In this document: positions 45,530 to 54,832 of the stretch, piece by piece
Position numbering within the stretch: the stretch's first letter is position 1
How the letters are laid out: each line of letters starts with the position of its first letter
Assembly: GCA_041398825.1 (NCBI GenBank)
Contig: JAWKTX010000009.1
Coordinates: 285,265 to 349,264, forward strand
Direction of reading: 5' to 3'
Source: Planctomycetaceae bacterium
GTDB taxonomy: Bacteria; Planctomycetota; Planctomycetia; Planctomycetales; Planctomycetaceae
DNA length: 64,000 bases
Made by a program: the position numbers and the translations under genes
The notes under the pieces: generated by a model
What the model was told of the DNA's origin: nothing
What the model saw: the letters and a program-made list of their open reading frames with translations, nothing else
The model's database searches: none

Positions 45530-46705
45530 CTACGGCGAAAGGAATCGTCGAACACCGCTGAATTCTTCAATCGCGTCTTCTCTCAGGCATATACCCATAC
45601 CGGGACCTTCCGGGATTGCGATCAAGCCTGTCTCGTCGAGCTGCCATGCAGGTTCAACAAGCTCGTCGATGAATGGAGAGCCCGTCAGGTACTCTACCAT
45701 ATCACTGCAGCTGAACGCCGAAACGAGCTGAAGATCCGCGGCAAGACCGACAGCAGTATTCCATCCGTGAGGAATAAACTTCACGCCAAACTCCTGTGCC
45801 ATGGAGGCAACTCGGCGTTCTTCTGAAATACCACCAACTTTGGTGACGTCCGGCTGAACGATGTCGATGGCACGATTGACGAACCAGGGTTGAAATGACT
45901 GCCGGCGCGTCAGCACTTCGCCGCCTGCGATTGGAACCGGAGACACTTTTCGGAGTGCGACATGATCTTCCAGTGCATCCGGCGAAAGTGGTTCTTCGAA
46001 CCATTCGACATCGAAATCTGCAAGCATGTTCGCTGTCCGGATAGCCCAACTGAGCCCGTTGGGCCAGAACGCATCACTGCCTCCTGCGTCCACCAACAAC
46101 CTGCATTCTGTTCCGACAGCATCCCGAGCGGCGTCGACAATGGCCCTGTCAAGTGAATGGTTCTTTCGGCCGAATGGTCCCCAGCCAATCTTAAATGCCG
46201 TGAATCCTGAGGCCTTTACTGCCTGCAGTTTGTCTCGCAGTCGGCAGGGTTCGTCCATCAGAACGGACGCGTACGGCTGAACGCGATTGCGGTATCTGCC
46301 TCCAAGCAGTCGACCGACGGGTTGGCCAACGGCTTTCCCAAGCAGGTCCCAAAGAGCGATGTCAATACCACTGATGGCATGTGTGATTGCACCCCCGCGA
46401 CCAAGCCAGAATGTATTCTGGTGAAGCTTCTCCGAAACACGTTCAGGCTCGAGTGCCGTTTCTCCCAGCAGCAAGGGACGCAACTGTTCGAGCGACGCCC
46501 TGACAAGAGAGTCAGAGGTGAACGAACTTCCAACACCAACCTGACCGCATTCCGTAATCACTGCGACAAGCGTATGGACGCAGTCGTCCGGTCGCAGTTC
46601 GTGGCTCCAGCCACCTTCCGGGGTCCGACCTCTTAGTCCGGCGCATCGAACTTCTCGAATCTTCATGGCTTCGGCGGCTGCTTTGGGAGAGTCCTCAATT
46701 GCCAT
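45530..46705 (-). CDS. Mandelate racemase/muconate lactonizing enzyme family protein
   Basis: Enolase-superfamily enzyme, probably a sugar-acid dehydratase or racemase. From ATG 46705 it has 391 residues. Metal and catalytic residues are seen in order: Lys172 in AFKIGWG, Asp206 in LLVDAGG, Glu237/238 in WFEEP, Glu263 in IAGGE, Asp286 in VQPDVTKVGG and His313 in IPHGWNTAVG. The His-Asp pair places it in the mandelate racemase subgroup, as in galactonate-type dehydratases. The exact substrate cannot be read from sequence. ATG 46705 overlaps the stop of the upstream DUF4175-like gene by 11 bp, which suggests translational coupling; ATG 46666 (MKIREVR) is also plausible. There are no sugar-metabolism neighbours. 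Confidence 0.88.
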   Translation of the reverse strand: MAIEDSPKAAAEAMKIREVRCAGLRGRTPEGGWSHELRPDDCVHTLVAVITECGQVGVGSSFTSDSLVRASLEQLRPLLLGETALEPERVSEKLHQNTFWLGRGGAITHAISGIDIALWDLLGKAVGQPVGRLLGGRYRNRVQPYASVLMDEPCRLRDKLQAVKASGFTAFKIGWGPFGRKNHSLDRAIVDAARDAVGTECRLLVDAGGSDAFWPNGLSWAIRTANMLADFDVEWFEEPLSPDALEDHVALRKVSPVPIAGGEVLTRRQSFQPWFVNRAIDIVQPDVTKVGGISEERRVASMAQEFGVKFIPHGWNTAVGLAADLQLVSAFSCSDMVEYLTGSPFIDELVEPAWQLDETGLIAIPEGPGMGICLREDAIEEFSGVRRFLSP

Positions 46706-49700
46706 TCTTTTGATTGCTTCCAGCTTTTGAAGTCTCATACCCCGAGATAGATCTCTGGTAAATGCGATACATCTCCCGATACCGGGCAGGGGGGGTGGTC
46801 TGCCGAAGTGTTGTGTCCTGACTGTCGATCTGGCGATCGGTCTGGCCATCGCGCTGCTGTGCAGGTTTTCCCGGATTCATGCTTCTCAGCATTTCCTCGA
46901 ACCCTTTTTGCGTCAACGACTTCTCCTGCCCGGTTTGAGATTCATTTCGCTCTGCCAGTTGCTGCCCCATTCGGTCGGTGAATGCTTTGAGGTCCTCTTC
47001 GGTCCATCCGAGCTTCTCAAGCAACTCCTGATCGACCTCTCCTCGATCCAGGTCCTGCTGGAGACGTTTTAGAACCAGGTCAGCGGCCTTTGCGACTTCT
47101 TCGATACGTTCCGTCTGGCTGTTGCTGCTGCCTGAAGTCCCGTCGCCATCGGCTCCATTACCTCTGTTCTTCCCGGCAACCCCTTCACCTGTCCTGCCAC
47201 CACGCATCTCACCTTCCCGAGGTTGATCATTGGGTGAAGGATTTAGTGGACCGCTTGCGGTACCTGCAGCACCTCCGCCACCCGCTTGATCGCCGGACGA
47301 CTGGTTCCCACCAGAACTACTGCCCGGTGCGCCTCCGGATCCGCCACCCTGTTGCTGACCGCTCTTTTGCTGACCACCCTGTTGCTGTCCGCTCTGTTGC
47401 TGACCGCTCTGCTGCTGACCGCTCTGCTGCTGTCCGCTCTGCTGCTGTCCGCTCTGCTGCTGTCCGCTCTGTTGCTGACCGCTCTGTTGCTGACCGCTCT
47501 GCTGCTGACCGCTCTGTTGCTGTCCGCTCTGCTGCTGACCGCTCTGCTGCTGACCGCTCTGCTGCTGACCACTCTGTTGCTGACCGCTCTGCTGCTGACC
47601 GCTCTGCTGCTGACCTTGTGTCCGTCGCTGCTGTCCGCTGCTGCTGTCCGCTCTGCTGACCGCTCTGTTGCTGACCGCTCTGTTGCTGACCGCTCTGTTG
47701 CTGTCCGCTCTGCTGCTGACCGCTCTGTTGCTGTCCGCTCTGCTGCTGTCCGCTCTGCTGCTGCTGTCCGCTCTGCTGCTGTCCGCTCTGCTGCTGTCCG
47801 CTCTGTTGCTGACCGCTCTGTTGCTGACCGCTCTGTTGCTGACCGCTCTGTTGTTGACCGCTCTGCTGCTGTCCGCTCTGTTGCTGTCCGCTCTGTTGCT
47901 GTCCGCTCTGCTGCTGACCGCTCTGCTGCTGACCGCTCTGCTGCTGACCGCTCTGTTGCTGGCACCCTGCTTCTGGTCCCCTGTTCTGGTCGCCCTGTTT
48001 TGGTCACCTTGCTTTTGGTCACCCTGCTTCTGGTCGCCCTGCTCTTGGTCACCCTGTTTTTGGTCGCCCTGCTTTTGGTCGCCCTGCTCTTGGTCACCCT
48101 GCTTTTGGTCACCCTGTTGTTGGTTGTCGTTCTGTGGTTCAGAGGGGCCGGCGGGTTCCTTAGGTTGTTCTATGGAAGTCTCAGGTCTCGCGTCGTTGTC
48201 TCGCCCCGCGTCATCTCCGGTGCCCGGGGGCTTTGTGTGATCGCTGGCATCTTCCGCCGGATTTTTCATCGGGGCATTGGGTTCGCCTTTGACGTCTCCG
48301 CTTTGGGGGGCATCTGCATTGGTTGAGGAGTTTTCCGGATCATTACCCTCTGGTTCCGTGTCCGGTGGTGGGTTACCTTGATCCTGTTCAGAGCTGGGCG
48401 CAGTGGATCCATTCGTTGTCGGTTGTTTTGAGCTCTCGGCTGGCGAATCAACTGACGGCTCGGTCCCATTCTGCCCCTCAACACTGTCCTGTGGCTCTTT
48501 TGAGGCATTGGCCTCGTCTGGCGATTGGCTTTGTGATGTGCCATCGCTTTGTGCTGCGTTGTCGCCGTCGTGTTGCTCAGCCGCAGACGGATGGCGGGCA
48601 GTTTCTGGTGTGTCTTCTCCTGCTTCATCCTGTGCATATTTTTGCAGGAGTTCGTGTAACGCTTCAGCGTCGTCCGCTTTTTGTTCGCCGGGTGATGTCT
48701 TCGAACGCATCGGCGTGGCGCCGTTTTCATCCCCTTCGGACTTCGTGTTGCCGGGATCTGGTCGCTCGGAGTTGGCGTCCTGTTGTTCGCTTTGACTGTC
48801 TGTGGCGTTCGAATCTTCGCCCGACGTTTGGTTCAGGCTCTGATCAGAAGGGGTTTGTTTGCCAGGATTTGAAGGTTCGCCCAATTCCGGGTTGGATGTA
48901 CCTTCCTGCGGTCTGTCCCCTGCGTTCGTCCTTTCCTGGTCGGCAGCTTCTTGATGAGATGCGGCATGCTCTTCAGTGCTGTCTGGGTTCTGTTCCTGCG
49001 TATCCGTACTGGCTGGCTCCAGCGACTCCTGAGCACCGGTGCGTTGTTGTTCTTCAATCTGCTCGTTGCGCAGTCGCTCTTGTAATTCGCGATCTGCTTC
49101 CAATTGATCGGCCAGAGTTTTTTCATCGGCTGGCCCCTGAATGTGCAGGGTAAGTTCACTACTGCGTCCCTGATTGCCCAAAGGCGGCTTATCATCCCGA
49201 GCAACGACGTAATATTTGATGGTATCTCCGGCAGTCGCTCCGGTACGCTGGATTTTGAAATCCCACGTCCCGGACCAGCGTTTCTGCAGAGATGAATTGC
49301 CCGCATAGAACAAGACTTCGTCGGGCTGGATCGGTACCCCGTTGAGTTCAACATGCAGAGCGACAAGCCTGAGTAGAAAATCCGGGTCTTCGGCGACGAT
49401 CAGCAGAGGAACCGTGGCATTCTCCGGAACCTCCAAATCGCGCGAGGGATCGATCAAACGAACGATTGGCGATTCATCGCGGCGTGCTTTGATGGTGTAG
49501 ACGGCGGGATCCGGATCGATGGTACCTTCTTTACTGGTCACCACGATGCGATAGTGCGTTGGAAAGGTCCCGTCTTCCCGGGCGGTCAGAGCAAATTCCG
49601 CCGACAGCCGTTGATCTTCAATCACCATCGGCAATTCTTCAGCTCGTACGGAGAAGCCGGCATCATCCGAAAACTCCAGCATGGCAGATGTGACTGCCTG

Positions 49701-50723
49701 AGTCGCCTCGGCCGTGATCCGCAGTTCCGTTCCTTCCCAGGCATCGATGTGTCCCGACGCATCGGAACGTTCCGGAAGAACCATGTAATCCGGGTACTTG
49801 TAGTCCACCTGAGTCACGGCGGCGGTCGGAGGCTGCTGAACCTGAATGGTATATGTCTCGGATGCCGCGTCGCCTGCCAGAATCTGGTACGAAAAGCTCT
49901 GACGTATGCCGCGATCCGCCTCACCAGACATCAACACGCGATACCGTCCCGGATCTTCGGTTGTCCGCATTTGGAGACGTTCGTTGACGAACCTCTTGTC
50001 TTCCGTTGTGAATTGAAGAACAACATCGTCAGGCACAACTCCCTCTATACCAGCGATAAATTCGACGTGGGAGCCGGATGGCAGAGAGGCATTGCCTGGT
50101 TTAACGCTGAGGATCTCAGTTCGGGTTGCTACATTGGCTTTGAGGAAGGTGAGGGGGCGAAGCAGACTGATAGATTTCGGGCTCACGACCGCGTAGATGC
50201 ACGTGATCAGTACCAGGAGAAAAAGTGCTCCCGCCATTCTGACCAAATGGGTTCGATCAATCACCTCATCCACATGCACTTCGGCCAGTCGTTCGGCCGT
50301 GCGACGCTCCAGCGTTTGTACAATCGCAGGGTCGGTATCTCTTCCCGCTGCCCGAAGGTCGACAAGGGTCAGAAGTGAACCGCGAATCTGATCATCTGCT
50401 CGATCCAGCATTCGAGCGGCGAACAGCGGATGAATGTGGCGAAACCAGGGCCGGACCACGTAACGGATGAAAATACCTGTGCAAATGACAACCATTGTCG
50501 CCAGCATCGCAGCTCGGGTCCCAGCGCTGAACCCGCCCGCAATGACCCAGTGATCCAGCACCGTGAAGATCAGAACGTATCCTGTGAGCAGCAGCCCTGT
50601 CAGGACGATGGCGGTCATCAGCTCCGTGGACTTGATGCGTTCTCGGGCGACCCGCAGCTGGAAGTCGATGAATTCATCTGACTCCGCGTAGCTCTGACCT
50701 GGTTCACGAATGACTGTCGCCAC
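46695..50723 (-). CDS. DUF4175-like membrane protein with long Gln-rich repeat region
   Basis: From GTG 50723 about 1,342 residues; the frame is open to 50918. The N-terminal part has three membrane helices (about 36-54, 71-90, 155-174). A beta-sandwich periplasmic region follows with YPDYMVLPERSDASGHIDAWEGTELRI, the pattern of planctomycete DUF4175-like proteins often found beside MoxR/VWA genes. Then comes an acidic Gln/Glu/Ser/Pro-rich linker, the KQGDQ and GQQQSG repeat arrays, and a conserved helical C-terminus (VLKRLQQDLDRGEVDQELLEKLGWTEEDL and PPARYREMYRIYQRSIS). Inside the arrays small insertions and deletions shift the frame and later restore it, so about 105 residues read as Arg-rich SNRAV/SSRAD repeats. 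Function unknown; probably an envelope-spanning structural or signalling protein. Confidence 0.82.
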   Translation of the reverse strand: MATVIREPGQSYAESDEFIDFQLRVARERIKSTELMTAIVLTGLLLTGYVLIFTVLDHWVIAGGFSAGTRAAMLATMVVICTGIFIRYVVRPWFRHIHPLFAARMLDRADDQIRGSLLTLVDLRAAGRDTDPAIVQTLERRTAERLAEVHVDEVIDRTHLVRMAGALFLLVLITCIYAVVSPKSISLLRPLTFLKANVATRTEILSVKPGNASLPSGSHVEFIAGIEGVVPDDVVLQFTTEDKRFVNERLQMRTTEDPGRYRVLMSGEADRGIRQSFSYQILAGDAASETYTIQVQQPPTAAVTQVDYKYPDYMVLPERSDASGHIDAWEGTELRITAEATQAVTSAMLEFSDDAGFSVRAEELPMVIEDQRLSAEFALTAREDGTFPTHYRIVVTSKEGTIDPDPAVYTIKARRDESPIVRLIDPSRDLEVPENATVPLLIVAEDPDFLLRLVALHVELNGVPIQPDEVLFYAGNSSLQKRWSGTWDFKIQRTGATAGDTIKYYVVARDDKPPLGNQGRSSELTLHIQGPADEKTLADQLEADRELQERLRNEQIEEQQRTGAQESLEPASTDTQEQNPDSTEEHAASHQEAADQERTNAGDRPQEGTSNPELGEPSNPGKQTPSDQSLNQTSGEDSNATDSQSEQQDANSERPDPGNTKSEGDENGATPMRSKTSPGEQKADDAEALHELLQKYAQDEAGEDTPETARHPSAAEQHDGDNAAQSDGTSQSQSPDEANASKEPQDSVEGQNGTEPSVDSPAESSKQPTTNGSTAPSSEQDQGNPPPDTEPEGNDPENSSTNADAPQSGDVKGEPNAPMKNPAEDASDHTKPPGTGDDAGRDNDARPETSIEQPKEPAGPSEPQNDNQQQGDQKQGDQEQGDQKQGDQKQGDQEQGDQKQGDQKQGDQNRATRTGDQKQGASNRAVSSRAVSSRAVSSRADSNRADSNRADSSRAVNNRAVSNRAVSNRAVSNRADSSRADSSRADSSSRADSSRADSNRAVSSRADSNRAVSNRAVSNRAVSRADSSSGQQRRTQGQQQSGQQQSGQQQSGQQQSGQQQSGQQQSGQQQSGQQQSGQQQSGQQQSGQQQSGQQQSGQQQSGQQQSGQQQSGQQQGGQQKSGQQQGGGSGGAPGSSSGGNQSSGDQAGGGGAAGTASGPLNPSPNDQPREGEMRGGRTGEGVAGKNRGNGADGDGTSGSSNSQTERIEEVAKAADLVLKRLQQDLDRGEVDQELLEKLGWTEEDLKAFTDRMGQQLAERNESQTGQEKSLTQKGFEEMLRSMNPGKPAQQRDGQTDRQIDSQDTTLRQTTPPARYREMYRIYQRSISGYETSKAGSNQKNGN
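47352..47962 (-). repeat. Minisatellite with 15-bp unit coding GQQQS (about 40 copies)
   Basis: Unit on the coding strand is GG(T/A)-CAG-CA(A/G)-CAG-AGC. From about 47630 down to 47352 it is read in the GQQQS frame. From about 47955 to 47640 the same units are read one base out, giving (V/D)S(N/S)RA. The frame changes at about 47957 (irregular GGTGCCAGC junction) and is restored at about 47640 by a unit missing two bases. Because no unit contains a stop in any frame, all six frames are open here. Confidence 0.95.
47966..48123 (-). repeat. Second minisatellite with 15-bp unit coding KQGDQ (about 10 copies)
   Basis: Unit on the coding strand is AA(A/G)-CAG-GG(T/C)-GAC-CA(A/G). Two adjacent units at about 47973-48003 lack one and two bases, which together restore the frame after a short NRATRT stretch. 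It adjoins the GQQQS array and shares its period. Confidence 0.92.
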
Positions 50724-50928
50724 GTTTCGTCCGCCTTGAAAAGAAGCCGATTTCTCCTGCACAATTATCGACCACGCTCTGACCAGCGTCCACTGTTCCG
50801 TCGTCCGAAGTCTGCGAGCTATTCCTCGTGAAATGAAGCTCGCAGGAGCTGGATGACTGTCAAACGCGATTTTGTGCAGCAATTCCGACGAATTGGAAGT
50901 CTGAAGGCATGTCGTCACCGACTTTTAT

Positions 50929-51462
50929 TTATTCGTCCGGATCCTCAGTTTGGTATGAAACAAGACTGTTTACGGTCATCTGGTCCAGTTTGCGCCGACC
51001 ATTCAGAAACGCCAGTTCCACCACAAAACACGCCCCGGCAACGTCAGCTCCCTGCAATTGAGCAAGTTTTTTGCATGCCTCAATGGTCCCTCCCGTTGCC
51101 AGCAAATCATCGACCAGCAGCACCCGGTCGGTATCCGCGATGGCGTCCTGATGCATTTCCAGCGCATCCGTGCCGTATTCCAGATCATATTCAAATCGGT
51201 GCGTCGCCCACGGCAGTTTGCCGGGTTTTCGCACAGGGACAAACGCTGCTCCCAGCTCCATTGCCAGAGGAACACCAAACACGAAGCCACGGGCTTCGGG
51301 TCCCATAACTGTCGTAATACCGCGGTGTCGAAAGGGTTCTGCCAGCCGTTCGATAGTGACCTGCATGGCGGCGGGCGACTTCAAAATAGGCGTAATGTCA
51401 CGGAACATGATGCCGGGTTTGGGGAAGTCTGCGACAGCACGGATGTAGTCTTTCAGGTTCAT
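50929..51462 (-). CDS. apt: Adenine phosphoribosyltransferase
   Basis: Purine salvage enzyme joining adenine and PRPP to give AMP. From ATG 51462 the product has 177 residues, starting MNLKDYIRAVADFPKPGI as in the family (an upstream start at 51525 would add 21 unsupported residues). DITPIL, the GPEARGFVFG loop, VPVRKPGKLP and the PRPP motif VLLVDDLLATGGT are all present, as is the C-terminal FVVELAFLNGR element. It ends only 10 bp before the longest possible start of the DUF4175-like gene, so those minus-strand genes may share a transcript. Function is secure. Confidence 0.97.
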   Translation of the reverse strand: MNLKDYIRAVADFPKPGIMFRDITPILKSPAAMQVTIERLAEPFRHRGITTVMGPEARGFVFGVPLAMELGAAFVPVRKPGKLPWATHRFEYDLEYGTDALEMHQDAIADTDRVLLVDDLLATGGTIEACKKLAQLQGADVAGACFVVELAFLNGRRKLDQMTVNSLVSYQTEDPDE

Positions 51463-51920
51463 TGATGTAAATTCTGTTGTGGGAGAGAAGTTGTTCGCGT
51501 CGAGTGAATAACGTCTGGCGAGCAAATCTGAGGGTTTGAGCAGATTTCAGAACCGGCGAGTAGGGTTCCGGCAGCTCACGAAAGCATATTCGAATTTCCT
51601 GTGTCTGAATCGCCATTTGACCATTGCATGGCGCCAAAACGACAAAGATTTCCAGTCCTTAAGGGAATTCGAGTGTGCTCATCAGTCTCCCGGGACGCCC
51701 GATAATCTGGCAAGAACAGATTCCCGGTCATAGTTTCGCGGCGGATTAGAGGGTTTCCCGTTTCGAACTGTGCGTGCATTCGGTCGACCCAGTTCCTAAG
51801 ATCCGCAACGTCCCGTTACCAATCGATCCGGAGTCATCGGGCTCGATTGTCACGATGTCAATCTCCCACTTCTCGTCAAATGTATTGTCCGATTCAGCAG
51901 GACGCCGGATCGAGGATTCT
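51463..51920. other. Divergent region between apt and the topoisomerase gene
   Basis: About 460 bp. The topoisomerase frame is open back to 51774, with an ATG at 51774 and another at 51855, but those extensions are not conserved in type. No other gene is supported. Promoters in both directions are expected here. Confidence 0.45.
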
Positions 51921-53846
51921 ATGAGCTCAGTTGTTAAGTCGTCTTCATCGTACACTGGCAGCGATATCGAAGTGCTCGAAGGCCTGGAGCCCGTTCGTAA
52001 GCGGCCATCGATGTACATTGGCGGCGTCGACAGCCGCGGTCTTCACCATCTGCTTTGGGAAGTGGTGGATAATTCCGTTGATGAGTTTCTGGCGGGCGAA
52101 TGCGATCGAATTATCGTCACGCTGCATAAGGACGGATGTTCCTGCACGGTCCAGGACAATGGTCGAGGAATCCCGGTCGACAAGCATCCCCGGATGAAGA
52201 AATCAACGCTTGAAGTGATTCTGACGACGCTCCATGCGGGTGGCAAATTCAGCGACAAAAACTACGCCCGAAGCGGCGGACTGCACGGCGTTGGTTCCTC
52301 AGTCGTGAACGCTCTTTCATCGGAACTCATTGCCACCGTGCATCGGGATGGGCACGAATGGGTTCAATCCTACGCACAGGGGAAACCGCTGAGCCCCGTC
52401 AGGAAAGTCAAGCCATTTCGCGGCCGCGGTACGGCCATCTTTTTTCGACCAGATGTCGAGATCTTCAGACGGACGCAGTACAACGCAGACACAATCCGTC
52501 AGCATCTCGAAGATATTTCGTACATCCACGGAGGGTTGACGATTGTCTTCCGAGACGAGCAGAAAGGTGAGACATTCGAATTGTCTCATCCCGATGGAAT
52601 CGTTTCCTACATCGCCAAAGTAATTTCTGACACCGGTAAGAAGGTTGTCCACGAACAGTTGTTCTCAACAGAAAAGGACGATGCCACAGCCCGAGTCGAA
52701 GTGGTTCTGAAATGGACGGAATCCACGGATGAACACATTCGAAGTTATGTCAACGGAATCAGAACTCACGCTGGCGGAACTCACGAGAACGGCGTGAAAG
52801 CCGGCGTCGCCAAAGCAGTGCGCAACTACATGGAAGTTCATTCATTCAAGCCTCGCGGTGTGAATATCACCACGGATGATATTCGCGAAGGTCTGGTTTG
52901 CGTGCTGTCAGTATTCCTGGGCGAGCCGATGTTTCAGGGGCAGACAAAAGAACGCCTGAATAATCCGGAGATGACATCGCACGTTGATGGAATCGTCCGG
53001 CCAGCTCTGGAAAACTGGCTTAACAACAATCCCTCTCTTGCAGATGCAATTCTTGGCCGCATCGTACTCGCAGCTCGGGCAAGGCAGGCAAGTCGTGATG
53101 CTGTGACCGAAGTCAAGCGAAAGTCAACGACATCCAGAAGGACGAACCTTCCCGGAAAACTGGTCGACTGCCAGTCTCGCGACCCCAACATGTGCGAATT
53201 GTTCATTGTTGAAGGTGACTCGGCCGGTGGTACAGCTGTGATGGGCAGGCATGCTGCCACGCAGGCGGTGCTGCCACTGCGTGGAAAGATTCTGAACACC
53301 GAAGCTCTGTCGTTGTCAAAGATCCTTCAAAGTAACGAGATCAAAGATATCGTTGATACCCTGGGCGCAGGGATCGGAAACAATTTCGACATTCACCAGA
53401 TGCGGTATGCTCGAATCATCCTGCTCATGGACGCGGACAGTGATGGGTACCACATTTCGACCCTGTTGCTGACGTTCTTCTTTCGCCACATGCCCGAACT
53501 CATCCGGCAGGGAAAGCTCTTTATTGCCCAGCCGCCTCTGTATCGTCTCGAAATTGGCAAAGAAATTCGGTACGCCCAAAGCGATGCCGAAAAAGAGGAG
53601 ATTCTTGCAGCATTACCCGCCAATCGCTCGGCGACGGTTCTTCGCTTCAAAGGTCTGGGCGAAATGAATGCTGCACAACTACGCGATACAACGCTGAATC
53701 CCGCGGCACGCGTGCTCCTGAGGGTCGATATTGAAAGCCAGCTGGAAGCTGACAGTACCTTTCACCAGCTTTTGGGGAAAGATGCCTCTGAGCGGTACCG
53801 AATCATCATGCAGGATGCAAGCTTTGCGGACGATGTCGATCTGTAA
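51921..53846 (+). CDS. parE: Type IIA DNA topoisomerase subunit B (ParE/GyrB-like)
   Basis: ATPase subunit of a DNA gyrase or topoisomerase IV. From ATG 51921 (GAGGA 4 bases upstream) it has 641 residues, the length of ParE and of short GyrB. EVVDNSVDEF supplies the GHKL catalytic Glu47 and Asn51. DNGRGIPV and GGLHGVGSSVVNALS bind ATP, the TOPRIM motif EGDSAGG starts at residue 431, and DADSDGYHI at 504-512 keeps all three acidic metal ligands although most family members have DADVDG. LRFKGLGEMN near the end is conserved. No gyrA/parC partner lies next to it, so ParE versus a second GyrB is not settled; the neighbours infA and rnhA are unrelated. Confidence 0.9.
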   Translation: MSSVVKSSSSYTGSDIEVLEGLEPVRKRPSMYIGGVDSRGLHHLLWEVVDNSVDEFLAGECDRIIVTLHKDGCSCTVQDNGRGIPVDKHPRMKKSTLEVILTTLHAGGKFSDKNYARSGGLHGVGSSVVNALSSELIATVHRDGHEWVQSYAQGKPLSPVRKVKPFRGRGTAIFFRPDVEIFRRTQYNADTIRQHLEDISYIHGGLTIVFRDEQKGETFELSHPDGIVSYIAKVISDTGKKVVHEQLFSTEKDDATARVEVVLKWTESTDEHIRSYVNGIRTHAGGTHENGVKAGVAKAVRNYMEVHSFKPRGVNITTDDIREGLVCVLSVFLGEPMFQGQTKERLNNPEMTSHVDGIVRPALENWLNNNPSLADAILGRIVLAARARQASRDAVTEVKRKSTTSRRTNLPGKLVDCQSRDPNMCELFIVEGDSAGGTAVMGRHAATQAVLPLRGKILNTEALSLSKILQSNEIKDIVDTLGAGIGNNFDIHQMRYARIILLMDADSDGYHISTLLLTFFFRHMPELIRQGKLFIAQPPLYRLEIGKEIRYAQSDAEKEEILAALPANRSATVLRFKGLGEMNAAQLRDTTLNPAARVLLRVDIESQLEADSTFHQLLGKDASERYRIIMQDASFADDVDL

Positions 53847-53998
53847 GCCTGTTTTCCCGCTTGAGTTTCCGGCAGAACAACGTCAGTATTCATCCCTCTT
53901 ATGTGCGAGGTCCTCGTCGCGGCAGTTCATTTTGACCGGGAATCAACGGGGACAGGCTCGCACTCCTTAGTTTTCGAAAGGTGAAATAAGTAGTCCGA

Positions 53999-54217
53999 AT
54001 GGCGAAAGAAGAAGCAATCCAGGTCGAAGGTAACGTAGTAGAGGCGTTGGCGAACACGCAGTTTCGCGTAGAACTTGAAAATGGGCATCAGGTGATGGCG
54101 CACGTCGCCGGCAAAATGCGCAAGCACTTCATTCGAATCGTGCCCGGTGATCGTGTCGTGGTAGAAGTCTCCCCATACGACCTCAAACGAGGCCGAATCG
54201 TTTATCGAGAGCGTTAG
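53999..54217 (+). CDS. infA: Translation initiation factor IF-1
   Basis: Binds the 30S A site during initiation. The 72 residues cover the whole OB-fold: MAKEEAIQVEGNVVEAL, FRVELENGHQVMAHVAGKMRKHFIRI, GDRVVVEVSPYDLKRGRIVYR. This is the standard bacterial length and sequence. It stands 150 bp after the topoisomerase gene and 128 bp before rnhA, rather than in a ribosomal protein cluster. Confidence 0.98.
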   Translation: MAKEEAIQVEGNVVEALANTQFRVELENGHQVMAHVAGKMRKHFIRIVPGDRVVVEVSPYDLKRGRIVYRER

Positions 54218-54345
54218 TACCCGAACGGAACCGCTGAAGCCCCAACGCGAGCAAGGCAGAAACGTTGCCATAGGTTGCTCGATTCCGCTGCGGGCCCGCC
54301 TCCGCCGGGGATATTCGCAAATACTCTCTCAGCTATGGCTGCCCC

Positions 54346-54822
54346 ATGACTGATGCTGAAGAAGCTCTGCCTTTTGTGCAGCTTTTCACCGACGGTGCTT
54401 GTCGAGGCAATCCCGGACCGGGGGGGTGGGGTTGTATCCTGCGCCATCCCGCCTCAGGGTTGGAAAAGGAATTCAGTGGAGCTGCTGCCGACACGACGAA
54501 CAATAAGATGGAACTGCAGGCCGTGATTGAAGGGCTGAGCCGACTGACTCGCCGCTCACGGGTTCAGGTGGTCACAGACAGCAAGTATGTGGCCCAGGGA
54601 TCTCAGGAATGGATGCCGGGTTGGAAGCGAAATGGCTGGCGCCGAAAGGATGGCTCGCGGTGGGCAGAAGTTAAAAACGTTGAGCACTGGAAGAAACTCG
54701 ATCGTTTGCTTTCGATGCACGTGGTCAGTTTTAAAGTCGTGAAGGGCCACGCCGGCCATCCGGAAAACGAACGTTGCGACGAACTGGCTGTCGCCGCTGC
54801 GGAAGCGCTTCAGGGACGCTGA
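54346..54822 (+). CDS. rnhA: Ribonuclease HI
   Basis: Degrades the RNA strand of RNA-DNA hybrids (primers, R-loops). The 158 residues contain the full active site: Asp16 in FTDGACRGNPGPGG, Glu56 in NNKMELQAV, Asp78 in TDSKYV, His135 in KGHAGHPENE and Asp145 in RCDELA. A basic stretch GWKRNGWRRKDG (about 92-103) forms the substrate-binding handle of the E. coli type. Length is normal. Confidence 0.97.
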   Translation: MTDAEEALPFVQLFTDGACRGNPGPGGWGCILRHPASGLEKEFSGAAADTTNNKMELQAVIEGLSRLTRRSRVQVVTDSKYVAQGSQEWMPGWKRNGWRRKDGSRWAEVKNVEHWKKLDRLLSMHVVSFKVVKGHAGHPENERCDELAVAAAEALQGR

Positions 54823-54832
54823 CGCGCTTACG

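Noticed and set aside
47352..47962. Possible CRISPR array
   Set aside because: The repeats are contiguous 15-bp coding units without spacers, and no cas genes are present.
47243..48112. Minus-strand Lys/Arg/Glu-rich frame (TKSRATKSR, ATERSAAERSAAER) inside the array
   Set aside because: It is the third reading of the same repeats, nested in the DUF4175-like gene, without a start signal of its own.
47090..48326. Long open frames on the plus strand across the repeat arrays, rich in Leu-Thr-Ala-Leu repeats
   Set aside because: They arise because the 15-bp units have no stop codon in any frame. They lack ribosome sites and the conserved flanking protein is on the minus strand.
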